A stretch of DNA of 64,000 bases from assembly GCA_025024175.1 (NCBI GenBank), contig QCXZ01000041.1, positions 40,357,786 to 40,421,785 on the forward strand, read 5' to 3'. Origin of the DNA: Rhyzopertha dominica. Taxonomy: Eukaryota > Arthropoda > Insecta > Coleoptera > Bostrichidae. Below are positions 1 through 15,900 of this stretch, in pieces. Within the stretch, counting starts at the first letter, position 1. Every line of letters starts with the position of its first letter. The notes below the pieces were generated by a model. It did not search any database, was not told the origin of the DNA, and was given only the letters and a program-made list of their open reading frames with translations. A program made the translations under genes and the position numbers.

Positions 1-5343
<5,343 letters not shown>

Positions 5344-5407
5344 ATTTTTTTGATATACATATAAGAAACGGCAATAACAGATTATTTTAAGATGTGGAAA
5401 TGCAGGA

Positions 5408-5413
5408 AATAAA
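5408..5413 (+). terminator. Tpi polyadenylation signal
   Basis: AATAAA lies 65 bases after the Tpi stop codon and is followed by a GT-rich stretch (TGTGTAGTATACAATGTG), the usual arrangement of a metazoan 3' end. The 3' UTR would be about 90 bases. Confidence 0.7.
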
Positions 5414-5778
5414 ACAGCAATGTGTAGTATACAATGTGTTTTATGAAAATTGTTATTTGTTACTTGTACTGATTTATTTATTTCCTAAAGTGTATAAATG
5501 ATATTAATCATGGTTGTCTTTATTACTACCCTTGTGTATACGTATTAATATGTGTACACAACTTTTAACTTTAAAAAATCGTTTTGTGAGAGGGCTTCAA
5601 ATTTTTATTTTTTGTACAAAGAATTTTTTCACAAAAATTGATAAGTTTTCCAGAAATCTATGGAAGATTAAAACAAACGATCCAAGCAAAATCTTTTCAA
5701 ATTGATTAGAAATTCCTTCAGATTAATATTAAAAAAAATAGCTCAAGAGTGAGAAGTAAATTTCTTACATTGAACGAT

Positions 5779-6452
5779 CAGAGAAATAGAGTGGGGAGAA
5801 CACGCACAGGCCGTATGCGCATCCAGATTTCCCTAGGAGACGATAATGGTCGCCATATTGTCCATTGAAACGTCAAATATTCGGCAGTGTTATCCTTGAA
5901 TTCAGTTTGCACCTAAACTGTTTGGAATCACATCAACATTGGTATACTAACGAAACAACAAAAAAAAAACTACGAATCTGTGAAGTACAAAGAAATTCAA
6001 AGTCCAAAACTATGCAAAATGCTATGACAGCAAACAACGCGATACACTTGCGTCAACAGGTTGTGTCTATTTTGAAATCTGGCAACACCGGTCTGTAAGC
6101 TTTGTTGTGCTGTGTAACTGTAACAGATGACGCCAATCGACAAACATTCTCTAATGATTAGCCATTTGATATTTGTAGTATAATACAAGAATAAGTCAAA
6201 CTGATTGGTTTACATTTACTCTATTTTTAAATGGAACTGTTGCAGCATATGTCATTATTTAAAGTAAGCGCCAAAAGTTTGACGTTCTTGTGGACAATAT
6301 GGCAGCCCCCTTGTTTACTAGTATTCGTGCAGGTCCCTCACAGAAATCTTATTTATTACGATTTCTGTGAGATCCCTTAAATCGTATATTTGTGTAATAA
6401 ATAAGATTTCTGTGGTACAAGTGCATGAACGTTCTCCCCCTCTATTTCTCTG
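5779..6452. mobile_element. 674-bp MITE between Tpi and the THAP gene
   Basis: The outer ends are inverted repeats: CAGAGAAATAGAGTGGGGAG at 5779 matches the reverse complement of the sequence ending at 6452, with one base of difference in the G run. An inner inverted pair (CGCCATATTGTCCA near 5852 and its complement near 6285) lies inside. No significant protein is encoded, and the short open frames at 5865-6188 are not convincing. It also contains the perfect hairpin at 6339-6414. Confidence 0.7.
6339..6414. repeat. 21-bp perfect inverted repeat with 34-base loop
   Basis: Arms 6339-6359 and 6394-6414 are exact reverse complements (CACAGAAATCTTATTTATTA plus C). The left arm can also pair imperfectly with 6360-6377 (GATTTCTGTGAGATCCC), so two mutually exclusive hairpins share one strand. 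It lies near the 3' end of the 674-bp MITE. Confidence 0.8.
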
Positions 6453-6902
6453 GTAAACGTCGACTCTCGACGGATACGTGTTATTATTACCTTGCAAGAT
6501 TATCACGTCACGGGCAAAAACTAATTAAAAAACCCTAGAATTTCAATTGCACTAATTTGCTTAACTCGCATACGTTTTTGGTTACTGTAAATGAGCTCTG
6601 CAAGATTTCTGTATTCTGTTGAAAACGAGCTGGCAACCCTGGACTTTGGTCAAGGTGCTGGATCCAAACAGAAAATGGAGCAAAATGTTGTACCGGGCGT
6701 AACGGAGTTCGATGTTTTGTGTAAAAAATTGTAGTTCTAAAACAGTATTTTGAAATGTTACTCTGTATATTTCACTAGCTTACGCCCTTCCGCATTGCAT
6801 ACTAGTAAGTATTAGAAACCGAAAATGTATTGTTGAAAAACTTAACCTAGATAGTGCATGTGCAGAACATTATAATTATTTACAAGTTGTTCCAGAAAGA
6901 AA
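6453..6902. other. Unassigned spacer upstream of the THAP gene
   Basis: The spacer holds a 48-codon open frame at 6591-6737 (+), starting MSSARFLYSVENELATLDFG, that I do not recognise and would not call a gene. It presumably contains the promoter of the THAP gene that starts at 6903, but no core promoter element is clear. Confidence 0.3.
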
Positions 6903-7563
6903 ATGGTTAATTGTTGGGCCTATGGATGTTCTCATAATAATGTGAGAGAAACATGTAAATTTTACAGGATGCCCAATGATCCTGTATTACGAAGAAAATG
7001 GATTAACTTAGTAAGGTTAATTGAAATTATATCATTTGTTAAGAATGTATTGAAATAGTTCAATAGATATATTTTGTTTTAATTTTTAGGCGACCTAAAA
7101 AGCCTGGGCCAGGTTCTCGATTGTGTAGTTGCCACTTTGTAGACGGCAAGAAAGAAAATATGCCAACTCTTTTCAAGCATAATGAAGGAAAGGGTTTTCA
7201 GTTTTCGGGTCCTGAAAAAAGTGAAAATGAGAGCCTATTGAGGTGTGTACAGCAATATGTTGAAGTGGAATACTTTTTATTAGATTGTTTTCTTGTAGGA
7301 AACTATTGGAAGCTTCGGAACAAAGCACATTTTTTAAAACAGAGGCAGTTGCAGTGCATACAACTGAATCTGAGACATCATTGCCTAGTGCACCGTGCGC
7401 ACCTATAGAAGAAATATTGTTAACAGAGGTACAGCATATAGAACCACAGGAGATGTTAGAACCCCAACCAAGCACTTCACGTACAAATGTTATCAGTGTA
7501 GTTTTGGTAGAGGCTGAAAAATATTATCTAGAACAGGACCCATTGGAAGGAGAAAAAAGTTAA
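6903..7563 (+). CDS. THAP-domain zinc-finger protein, three exons (6903-7015, 7090-7242, 7299-7563)
   Basis: The spliced reading frame is 176 residues. Residues 1 to about 85 form a THAP domain, a C2CH zinc-dependent DNA-binding fold. C4-x4-C9 and C50-x2-H53 are the metal ligands, with the conserved WINL tryptophan at 33 and MPTLF standing for the AVPTxF box. All three exon joins keep frame, but the first donor (AG/GTTAAT) is weak. It was chosen because the stronger GTAAGG at 7011 breaks the frame. The C-terminal half is low-complexity, rich in E, S and T, and ends with an EKYYLEQ-like segment resembling the start of a coiled coil found after THAP domains in arthropod proteins. The protein may therefore be a truncated transposon-derived THAP protein. 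It could be a small host gene or a fragment of a larger mobile gene whose remains lie downstream. Confidence 0.65.
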
Positions 7564-8500
7564 CATTATGTATGCACAAAGTGGAATGAGTCTTGACAAT
7601 ATCATAAATAATATATAAATAATAAGTTAATGTTGTTATACAGTGATTTATCAAATGCAGCGATATTCTAAAGCATTTTGTAGTTGATAAGGCATCTGAA
7701 CATTCAGTATAGAGCATCTGCGCAAGTTTGTTTACATTTCAGCTTGGAATATAAAGAAGGTGAAAAATAATCTATACACAATGTAATCTAACTGGTTCAC
7801 CAGAGGTATATTTTATTAATTGTAGCTTATCAACTGCATTGTTTACTCTTTTCAATTAAGGTGGTTAAGATGAGTACATACTTTGGGATATTGGACCGTG
7901 TGCATGCTGCTTGTTATCGTGAAAAGACGCTAAAGATAGGGATGGATCCTTTAAGATATGAAGGATTATCCTAATATAATGTACCCAGACATTGTAAAAA
8001 TTGTGTATACACTTAAAGACTTTAAGAAAAATAAGAGTATAGAAGCATACAAGGCAGCTTTGAATGGCTGGGTTCAGAAATTGTACACAAAAAATAAATG
8101 ATGTGATTTTGTTATGGGCAAGGTAAGTCCTGTAACATACGCAGAGTTTTTTCCAAGACCAGTCTGGGGATCTCGAAAACTAGCAGAGCTAGAAGGAAAG
8201 GTTAAATGGAGAAAGATTCGTCATTTTGTCGACCTTGGTTTTTTTGGGTATTCCTATAAATCCTTTTATCTTGTTTAATTTTGATGTAAGGTCAAAATAT
8301 GTAGATAATTTTAATATTTAAGATATGACATAAACTTGTTTTTTTAAATAGCAACTATAGTTGGCTATGAATTCATAAAGTTGGCGATTTTTTTACCTAT
8401 TCAGCGATATAACACTCGGTATAGTTATTTTAACAAATACCAGTTATGGCCCAAGTTTCTGTATTGTTTTTAAACAGTTAGCCATGGAACAATTGTTTCT
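7564..8500 (+). pseudogene. Decayed fragment resembling SWIM/YqaJ-type arthropod element proteins
   Basis: From 7961 the plus strand reads MKDYPNIMYPDIVKI, then KSIEAYKAALNGWVQKLY, then a stop, and resumes at about 8101 with DFVMGKVSP. The YPDIV, KSxEAY and GWVQ spacing resembles the segment before the SWIM finger in multicopy arthropod proteins that also carry a YqaJ-like nuclease. The SWIM cysteines and nuclease core are absent, so only a broken fragment is supported. It follows the THAP gene, but nothing shows that they were one gene. Bases 7564-7860 and 8280-8500 contain nothing recognisable. Confidence 0.3.
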
Positions 8501-8867
8501 TGTATCTGACAGTTAGTTAGAACCAAGCACTTAAAATTTCATGTAGATTTGAATGATACATCATATGCCGCAAAAATTTTGTTCGAGCATCTGAAGAATA
8601 CTTTCATTGCTACCAATGTCGCCATCAGTCTTCTTTAAAGCAATTTAAAAGGCTTTACAATAACTTTGGACAGTATAGTTCTTTTTGTAAACCACGAAAT
8701 CGGTCCAGAGGTATAAATGAAGCTACACAAATAAACATTTTGGCAAGTGTAATCATGTTCAACCCGTGAAATTGCTTTAAATACTGGCACTTTGCAAAGC
8801 ACTGTTGTTAAAACATTGAAATTACATAGATTTCTGTTGGAATTCAAAGCAGCAAATGATACACAGG
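8501..8867 (+). pseudogene. HTH remnant of an IS630/mariner-type transposase (DUF4817-like)
   Basis: The plus strand encodes FKRLYNNFGQYSSFCKPRNR then ATQINILASV. After a frameshift it continues CSTREIALNTGTLQSTVVKT and LKLHRF. The order G-x-F-x-x-PR, then INVL, then STREIA-x-x-x-G, then the second recognition helix is the tandem helix-turn-helix head of these arthropod transposases. The DDE core is missing. The copia element's LTR begins immediately downstream at 8868. Confidence 0.5.
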
Positions 8868-9021
8868 TGTTGGTAAAACTCTTTTTATTTTAAGACAGAA
8901 CTTTTTACACAAGTAACATCAATGTTTTTTAATGACACAACTATAATTATTATTATTATTTTTTGTAACGCTTCCATGGTTACCTACACTTAGGTACCTA
9001 CTTGATACTGCACACCAAACA
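8868..9021 (-). repeat. Putative 3' LTR of the copia element
   Basis: Read on the minus strand it starts TGTTTGGTGTGCAG just after a purine tract (TTGAGGGAGAA), which is the expected polypurine primer. It ends TTTTACCAACA, giving TG...CA termini, and contains AATAAA. A matching 5' LTR is not present in the window, so the limits are inferred from these signals only. Confidence 0.5.
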
Positions 9022-9292
9022 TTCTCCCTCAATATTTGAGGTGTGCAGAATACTATATAAATCAGCCTTTTACATTCAGCTCGTAAAAGTTGTTTTGTAC
9101 TGCCTAGTGATTTTATTAGCATGTCTGCTGCAGTGGCGACTCGTGACCTTCCAAGTAGGGTAGGCGACACCTTATACTCGTATATAGTATAAGTAATTAT
9201 AATTATTGTCTTCGATCTTGGAATATGTGTATTTTAATGGTCATGCCAATCATTTATTTTTATTCGTATACCACCGCACATTTATTCGTTTT

Positions 9293-9390
9293 CTGGTCTA
9301 AGCGACCTTAAATTTCTCCAAATCGAATGTTAAACAAAAAATTTTGCAAAACTCAAACTATAATAAGCTCAAAAACGCTAAGAAAGTAAA
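9293..9390 (+). repeat. Dispersed repeat A, copy 1
   Basis: Shares GCGACCTTAAATTT, GCAAAACTCAAACTAT and ATAAGCTCAAAAAC in the same order with the minus strand of 18395-18485. It lies inside the hAT-type element, so the second copy may be a fragment of a related element. Confidence 0.75.
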
Positions 9391-9689
9391 CGAAACTTGT
9401 AAAACAGTACTTAATTTAAATAATAGAGCACCTAATCTTATCCGTGTTGTAACTGTTCAGAGCATATTGAAAGTTTATATAACATATTCCTATGTCACGT
9501 CTTCCTATTGCATGATTATGATGTTTCATTTTGAATAAGACGATAAAAAATGTAAAAATCTTACACTTGCAAGTTGCTACCATCTACCGGTGTCATTTAA
9601 AACCTCTATTGCCCTCATTCGCAATGAGAATAGCCCGAGACCTTACAAAGTTTGTCGTAGGCGACCGATCATTCCGCCTGAGACACATC

Positions 9690-11082
9690 TACAGGGTGTC
9701 TCTAAATTCGATGTCATAATTTCTATTGCGTGTTCCTGACGTGAATTTATGACGAAAAGTCTATATTTACGTGTCCAAAAATGCTTCATTTTTGATATAC
9801 AGAGTGTTGAAGTTAAACAAAATTTTCGAATTTTTTTATTTTTTAGAGAACGGTTTTTTTGAATCTTTACAAATTTTGGCAGAATGTTATAACAGATCAC
9901 GGCTAATAATCCGGCATAAAAGATTTTTTCATATCTTTAATAGAGGCGGCGTAGGGGGAGGGGCAGACGGATTTTCTCTTTGAAAAAAATTTGAAAAAAA
10001 ATGAATTCCTACAGGTTCGCGCAAATAGACCAAAAATTAACTTTTTTTATTTTCCAAAGAAATTAACGTTTATATGGCAACAACTTTTTGAAATTAATTG
10101 AACTATATCATTGCAAATGATCAGACATAAGGATTACCTCCATTCTAAACAGTGACGGCAATTTGGGGAAGGGGAGCAAGAAGTCCTTTTTATAAAAAGA
10201 TTGTGTCCGCATTTTTAAATTGTTTCAAAAATTATGAAGATCAGTTAAAAATATTAAAAGAAGAAATTTACTTTTTATACTGCTAAGACAAGCCATTGTT
10301 GTAAAATTAAGAAATTGCATTTTTAAAAGATTTTTAATAACGCCAAATGCAAGTTGCATATCTAGCTTTAAAAAATAATTAGTTTAATTTAATTAATTAA
10401 TTAATTATTTCAATTTTTCTTTTTATATATTACTGGTCTTTATAATTATTGAAACGGTTTAAAAAATGTTTAAACAATCTTTTTATAAAAAAGACTTCTT
10501 GCCCCCTCCAAATTACCGCCACTGTTGAGATATGGTGGTAATCATTGTGTCTGACCATTTATCATGATATAGTTCAATTAATTCCAAAAAATTAATTTCT
10601 TTGGAAAATAAAAAAAAGTTAATTTTTGGTTTATTTACGCCAACCTGTAGGAATTCAGGTTTTGTCGATTTTTTCGAAAGCGGTTTGTTCTAGCGAAATG
10701 CAATAAGAGGTCCTTTTTTGTACCTTACTTGTTGCACTTTCTGAATATAGTGACGAGCTTTTTGACATCTCACACACAACTTTTTTTCAAAGAGAAAACC
10801 CTTTTGCCCCTCCCCCTACGCCGCCTCTGTTACAGATATGAAAAAATGTTTTATGCCAGATTATTAGCCGTGATCTATTATAACATTCTCCCAAAATTCG
10901 TAAAGGTTCAAAAAACCGTTCCATAAAAAATAAAAGAAATCGAAATCTTGTTTTTAACTTCAACACTCTGTATATCAAAAATGAAGCATTTTCGGACACG
11001 TGTTTATATAGACTTTTCGTCATGATTTCACATCAGGAATTCGTACTAGAAATTATGACATCGAATTTAGAGACACCCTGTA
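9690..11082. mobile_element. 1.39-kb near-palindromic foldback element
   Basis: Both ends carry TACAGGGTGTCT, and the two halves are long imperfect inverted repeats from 9690 to about 10200 and from about 10480 to 11082. Landmarks mirrored in the arms are TTATGACATCGAATTTAG, GGCGGCGTAGGGGGAGGGGC and CTTCTTGCCCCC (complement GGGAGCAAGAAG). The centre is AT-rich. Open frames in the two arms translate to near-identical peptides because of the inversion, and none resembles a known protein. Confidence 0.8.
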
Positions 11083-12963
11083 TATGCTCGAAGATTTTAC
11101 TAGGTTAACCGACAACTGCGGTCGTTAACGGTGCAGATTCTGAAGGACGTGAACACAAATACAAATGAATTTCAGTTGGTTAAGTTGTGTCGCCTATTCC
11201 CAATTTAAATGTTCGCCGTAATAACGTGGTTCGTAATTTTTGTGCGGTATGGGTAAACTTGAAATGAAATATTAAATAAACACTGGTATAAAAACAAATT
11301 GCATTAAAAAATTATAAATTTCTAGCTAATTATTATTTATTTTTTATGGCATTGTTGATTGAAATTGCAAGGTAGGCGGTGCCTACCTTGCCTACCCCGA
11401 TTAGCCGCCACTGGTCTGCTGGCATTTCAGTTGATGGCATGCAAGTTAATATGATATTATTATTTTTAATTTTTATCGTATATGCTTTGTTCTTTTATGA
11501 AAAACGTGATTATTGGCCAATTTTATTGCACTTTGGTTGTCATTATGAATGGTAATGCCACTTGCGAGTCTCAGAAACTTTCATTGATTATTTAATTTAA
11601 ACAGTTCAACAAATAATGACTTTCTGTAAACTGCTGCTTTCACAGCCTCAAATGCCAATATACTCTGCTTCAGTGGATTCCCATAATACGGGACTCTTAG
11701 CGTCTTAGCTAATGAGAAGATATAGCCATAAAAGGATTTACGGTCTGCATTATTATTAGCCCAATCAGAGTCAACATAACCTTTTATAGGGTTATTTGAT
11801 TTTTTATATACAATATCTAAATCTTTGGTAGCTTTTAAATATTTTAAAACTCATTTAGCAACTAACCAATGGTATTTAGTATGGTTAATATTAAACTGAC
11901 TTAGATAGGAAACTGAAAACGGAATATCTGGACGAGTACAAACTGCTAGATACATTATCGAACCAATTAATTGTTGGTAAGGGCACTCGTATGGTTCTAC
12001 CTCAAACAGAAGGTTCTTATTTTGTTCCATAGGGGTGCTTATTCCTTTAGATTCCAACATTTTAAATTTTTATCAAGAACTTTTAAGATATACTGTTCTT
12101 GGCTGAGTTTTAAGATATTTTTGGAACAATTCCTTTCTATTTTCATTTCCAAGCAGTAGGACATTGGTCCTAAATCCTTCATCCTGAAATTTTTATTTAT
12201 TTTCAGTTTCAGACGTCAAAGTCATTATAAAACAGAAAGAAATCATCAACATAAAGGGCAATAATAACAAGGGCATTTTCTGAATTTTTAAAGAAAATAC
12301 ATGGTTCAATATCAGACTGTTTTGTAATCCATTTTAACCAAAATCTTATGTACTTTTTTATACCACAATTTAGGTAACTGTTTTAAACCATATATAGCTT
12401 TTCTTAATCGGCATACCTTATTTTCACAGCTAGGTTCTTCAAAGCCTTCAGGTTGACACATAAATTTCCTCGTCAATGTCACCATTAAGAAAAGCTGCCT
12501 CTACATCTAAATGATCAGCTTCTAAGTTTAATTCTGTAGCTATAGCGAATTACAGGAGAGAGAACTTCAGTATAATCAACCCCATATTTTTGAGTAAAGT
12601 CCTTTGCGACTAATCTAGCTTTAAAAGTTACAATGCTTCCATTTTGTAATTTTTAAAACCCATTTATTTTTGACAATGTTTTTGTTGGGTGGCTTATCAA
12701 CTAATTCCCAAGCATTATTAATTTGGAAACCATTGCTCGTGTTTATTGCCCACTCAGGCTGTGGAGTCGTGCACAATTTAAGCCCTTGCATGATAAGGAT
12801 GCTTTTCAACACCTGTAAAACAAATAACTACTTTTATATCCATTTTAGACCAGCCTGAATTGTTTGAACCTCATACGTAAATTAATTCAGGAATCGCTTG
12901 GATATTGTAAACACGAAAAATAAAACAAATATGTGTAAAGAAATGTATTCCATGAAAAAAATG

Positions 12964-15900
12964 TTATGACTTGATTTTAACACTTTTTGTAACTGAAGCC
13001 TTAATTCCCGATATTTCACCATCATATCTAGAAATTTCTCTTCTAACTTCACGAACCTGGAATAAAAAAACAATTTCGATATATTTGCATACCATCCACC
13101 ACAGCAAATAACTTACAGCACCCTTCCTGCGTATCTTAGCTTTCTTGAACTTCATTCTGTGCTTGACTCTGGGATTACGTTGCTCCTTCTTTCGGTGGGG
13201 TGTTAAGCCTTTGTTCTTTGCAATTTCAAATGTTATGCCACGTTTTGCATTTACATCTGAAGAAGATTCAACAGTTTCTTTATGTTCAGCATTAGCTTCA
13301 TGCATGTCTTCTTCATTTTTGCTATTATCTTGGTTTTCAGAACCCTCAACATTGCTATTAACCATTGGTAGATCTGCTTTTGAGACTTTCTTCTTTTTAC
13401 GTGGAGGTAAACTAACCTCCATGTCAGTTACAGGTGCATTATGTTTTGATAATTTCTTCAGTACATTCAATGTTTTCTTTTTTGTCTCTTGCTGATCTTC
13501 GGTGTTTTCTAGTAAAAGCATTTCCAACTGAGGTTTTATTATTTCGTTGTAAGGTGATTCTAGTTGTGCAAGTAGCTGACGGTACTGGTATAATCTCTTT
13601 GCTATTGGATGATTTCGAACGTTAACTTTGGAACTTTTCAGTAATAAGTACATTTGGATGTTTGTGCAATAACTACAAGTAAATACTTATATATGTAACA
13701 AGAGACTCAACACACTCTACTTACTTCAAAATAAGTTTGTAGTGAATTTTAACAAACTGCAGTGCCTTGCAAGGTTTTATTTTATTTTTCTTCGACAACT
13801 GAATAATTGGTCGAAGGTAATCCTTTGCCACTGCCAGTTTAGCTGAAATGTACAATGTTAGAAGTAAATACACTTTAGATATGATTATGTACCTTTAAAG
13901 TCATCCAGAAGCCCAAACAATTCTGGCGACTCTTTTTTAAGAATTTCTAATTTCTGCCTCTTGGATAACTTTGATATGTCTGTTTTTACCACCTCCTCAG
14001 AAGTTTTTTTGTCATCTGGCTGAGACTAAAATAAGAAGTGTCTATCAAAGAAATGATCTCAAAATTATTCACAACGAATTTTTTATAGCAAGCAATTTTA
14101 ATTACATAAAAAATAATGTAGTTTAACAACATAAACATTACATAAAGAAACATTAATCAGATAAAGTACATAATATGAAACAACACACATTTGGTTGGAT
14201 GTTGAGTTGAGAAAGTATATTAAAAAGAATATACAAAGTGTTATTGCTATGACAAGAACTCAAAAGATTTGTTTAAAGATTTTGATAATGTGGAATCTCA
14301 TTTTACATTATCTTTGTTGCCTTTTAAAAAGGATGTGGCTAAGACATCAGTAAATCTGCACATAAGTAAAGTCTCTCGATGATTCCAATACTTGTCCAAC
14401 TCGCACAGTTGAGATCAAAATTTTTTTGGAATTACATTCTGTCTGTAGTCTTCTTAAGCGCAACTTACAAGGGACATGCAGAAAATGAACATCACCTATC
14501 TAAAAGTCTACAAAAAAGCTGCAGCATATTTTCACTTCTCCAATTCTCTATTTTAAGGAGTAGGATAGTTATGAATATTCATCAATAAATGTCGATGCAT
14601 ATGAATCAAATTGAATATTGTAGAATACAAACAGTACATGCAATAACGTTATATAGCTTCTACTAAACTGCAAACATTACTCTTATATCCTGTAATCAAA
14701 ATTCCACTAATTATGTGAAAGGTTTGTCTGCCGAATACTTTAATAATTGCATAAATCTTTTTTGGAAAATGTGGGATACATAAATAAATACCTATAAAAT
14801 AGTGTAAATATTTGGAAAGGCATTTAAATGAAAAACATTTATTATGTCTCTGAAAACCCCTGTAATTGTAATATTTTGACCTTTGAGTGAAAACGTGTTT
14901 ATGTCTAGTAGTATGTGAAAATGGTTTTTAAGAGTTGTTAAAATGATTTCGTTGGACAGAAAAAATCCTGACTTGGCAATGACTGTTATTGCATTTATGA
15001 AAAACAGAAATGTATCTCTGTGGAATCTCATCGTTTATGAAAAAACCACATCATTTATTATAAGAATAAGAAAAAAAGACAATTTCCAACATGGCTGAAA
15101 TTAGACAACAAATCTATGAGCTGCATAAAGTTAATTTGCCAATGACAATGAACTCTTTAAAAGTTCATTTAGAAGCAAGATTTCTTTATGACGGTAATGT
15201 ATCGAGTTTGAAGCACTTGGTAAAATCTCTAGGTTTCAAACACTTCAAGCTGCAGTTTCTTTGTGAAAACGCTGATATTGTCATAAAAAATTTAAGTAAA
15301 ATTTTTACGAATGTTCAAAGACTGAAAAAATCATTCTTCAAATTGGCTAAAAAATATATGAAATCGTGGATAGATGATCATAGCATTAATGCAAGTCATT
15401 TACTTGTATCTATACAACCTTATTACTGTCAATACAATCTTACTGAACATGTGTAGGTAATTGCCAAAAACTACTATGGCTGAAACATTGGACAAAACTA
15501 GTTTGGTGATAAATATGGAGGGAAGCTCTTTCAACAATTACGCCCAAAATTTAGAGAAGTGTGTCCACCAATGTGAAAAGTTAATAGAAGAGAACTTCAA
15601 TAAAAAAAGGTGTTCTATTTAATCTCTATGACAAGCGAAATTAGTAAAATAGTTCTATATTGTATTTTAATACTGGGTTTTAACAATATTTTGTTTGAGA
15701 GTTCCTCATTTTTGGGCAGTCATCCCTTTTCTTTGGTCCACAAGACTATCCAACAGTTGCACAGTATAGACGAAGATAGATGATATCTGTTTTACCAGTA
15801 CTTTAACCAATATATATTGTACTCTTTGTTTTGTGTACTAAACAAGTGAAAACGGTTATGACAGGAACATGTTACAGCGGTTTACAACATCTTGGACAAG

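Larger units (their letters stand above)
9131..11413. mobile_element. hAT-type non-autonomous element with 8-bp target duplication
   Basis: The ends are CAGTGGCGACTC and, in reverse complement, CAGTGGCGGCTA, continuing with a similar GTAGGCGACACC/GTAGGCACC block. Direct repeats GTCTGCTG occur at 9123-9130 and 11414-11421. Eight-base duplications and CAGTGGCG ends are typical of hAT elements. Excising it restores the copia RNase H reading STEMPADMLIKSLG. No transposase is visible. The interior holds a dispersed repeat (9293-9390) and a 1.4-kb palindromic element. Confidence 0.85.
8868..12830 (-). mobile_element. Ty1/copia retrotransposon remnant, interrupted by a hAT-type insertion
   Basis: Pol landmarks occur in order on the minus strand with several frameshifts. 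NNAWELVDKPPN and KNKWVLKI lie near 12640-12730, ALYVDDFFLFYND (RT catalytic box) near 12230-12280, IGSIMYLAVCTRPDI near 11930-11975 and GYVDSDWANNNADRKS near 11740-11800. RNase H segments STEAEYIGI, IHNDNQSAIKLANNHVFHKR and STEMPADMLIKSLG follow. The last is split: its first half ends at 11422 and it resumes at 9130 across the element at 9131-11413. A 154-bp 3' LTR follows at 8868-9021. The gag, protease, integrase and 5' LTR are absent, so it is a dead, 5'-truncated copy. Confidence 0.85.

Noticed and set aside
7011..7016. GTAAGG donor as the end of THAP exon 1
   Set aside because: Better consensus, but it shifts frame and gives an early stop; the weaker donor at 7016 preserves the zinc finger.
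9643..11023. Several 65-85 codon open frames on both strands
   Set aside because: They are the two arms of the 9690-11082 palindrome read in either direction; the near-identical peptides come from the inverted repeat.
13145..13625. Plus-strand frames opposite UTP3 exon 6
   Set aside because: Antisense shadows of the conserved minus-strand exon, F/S-rich as expected for the complement of K/E-rich coding sequence.
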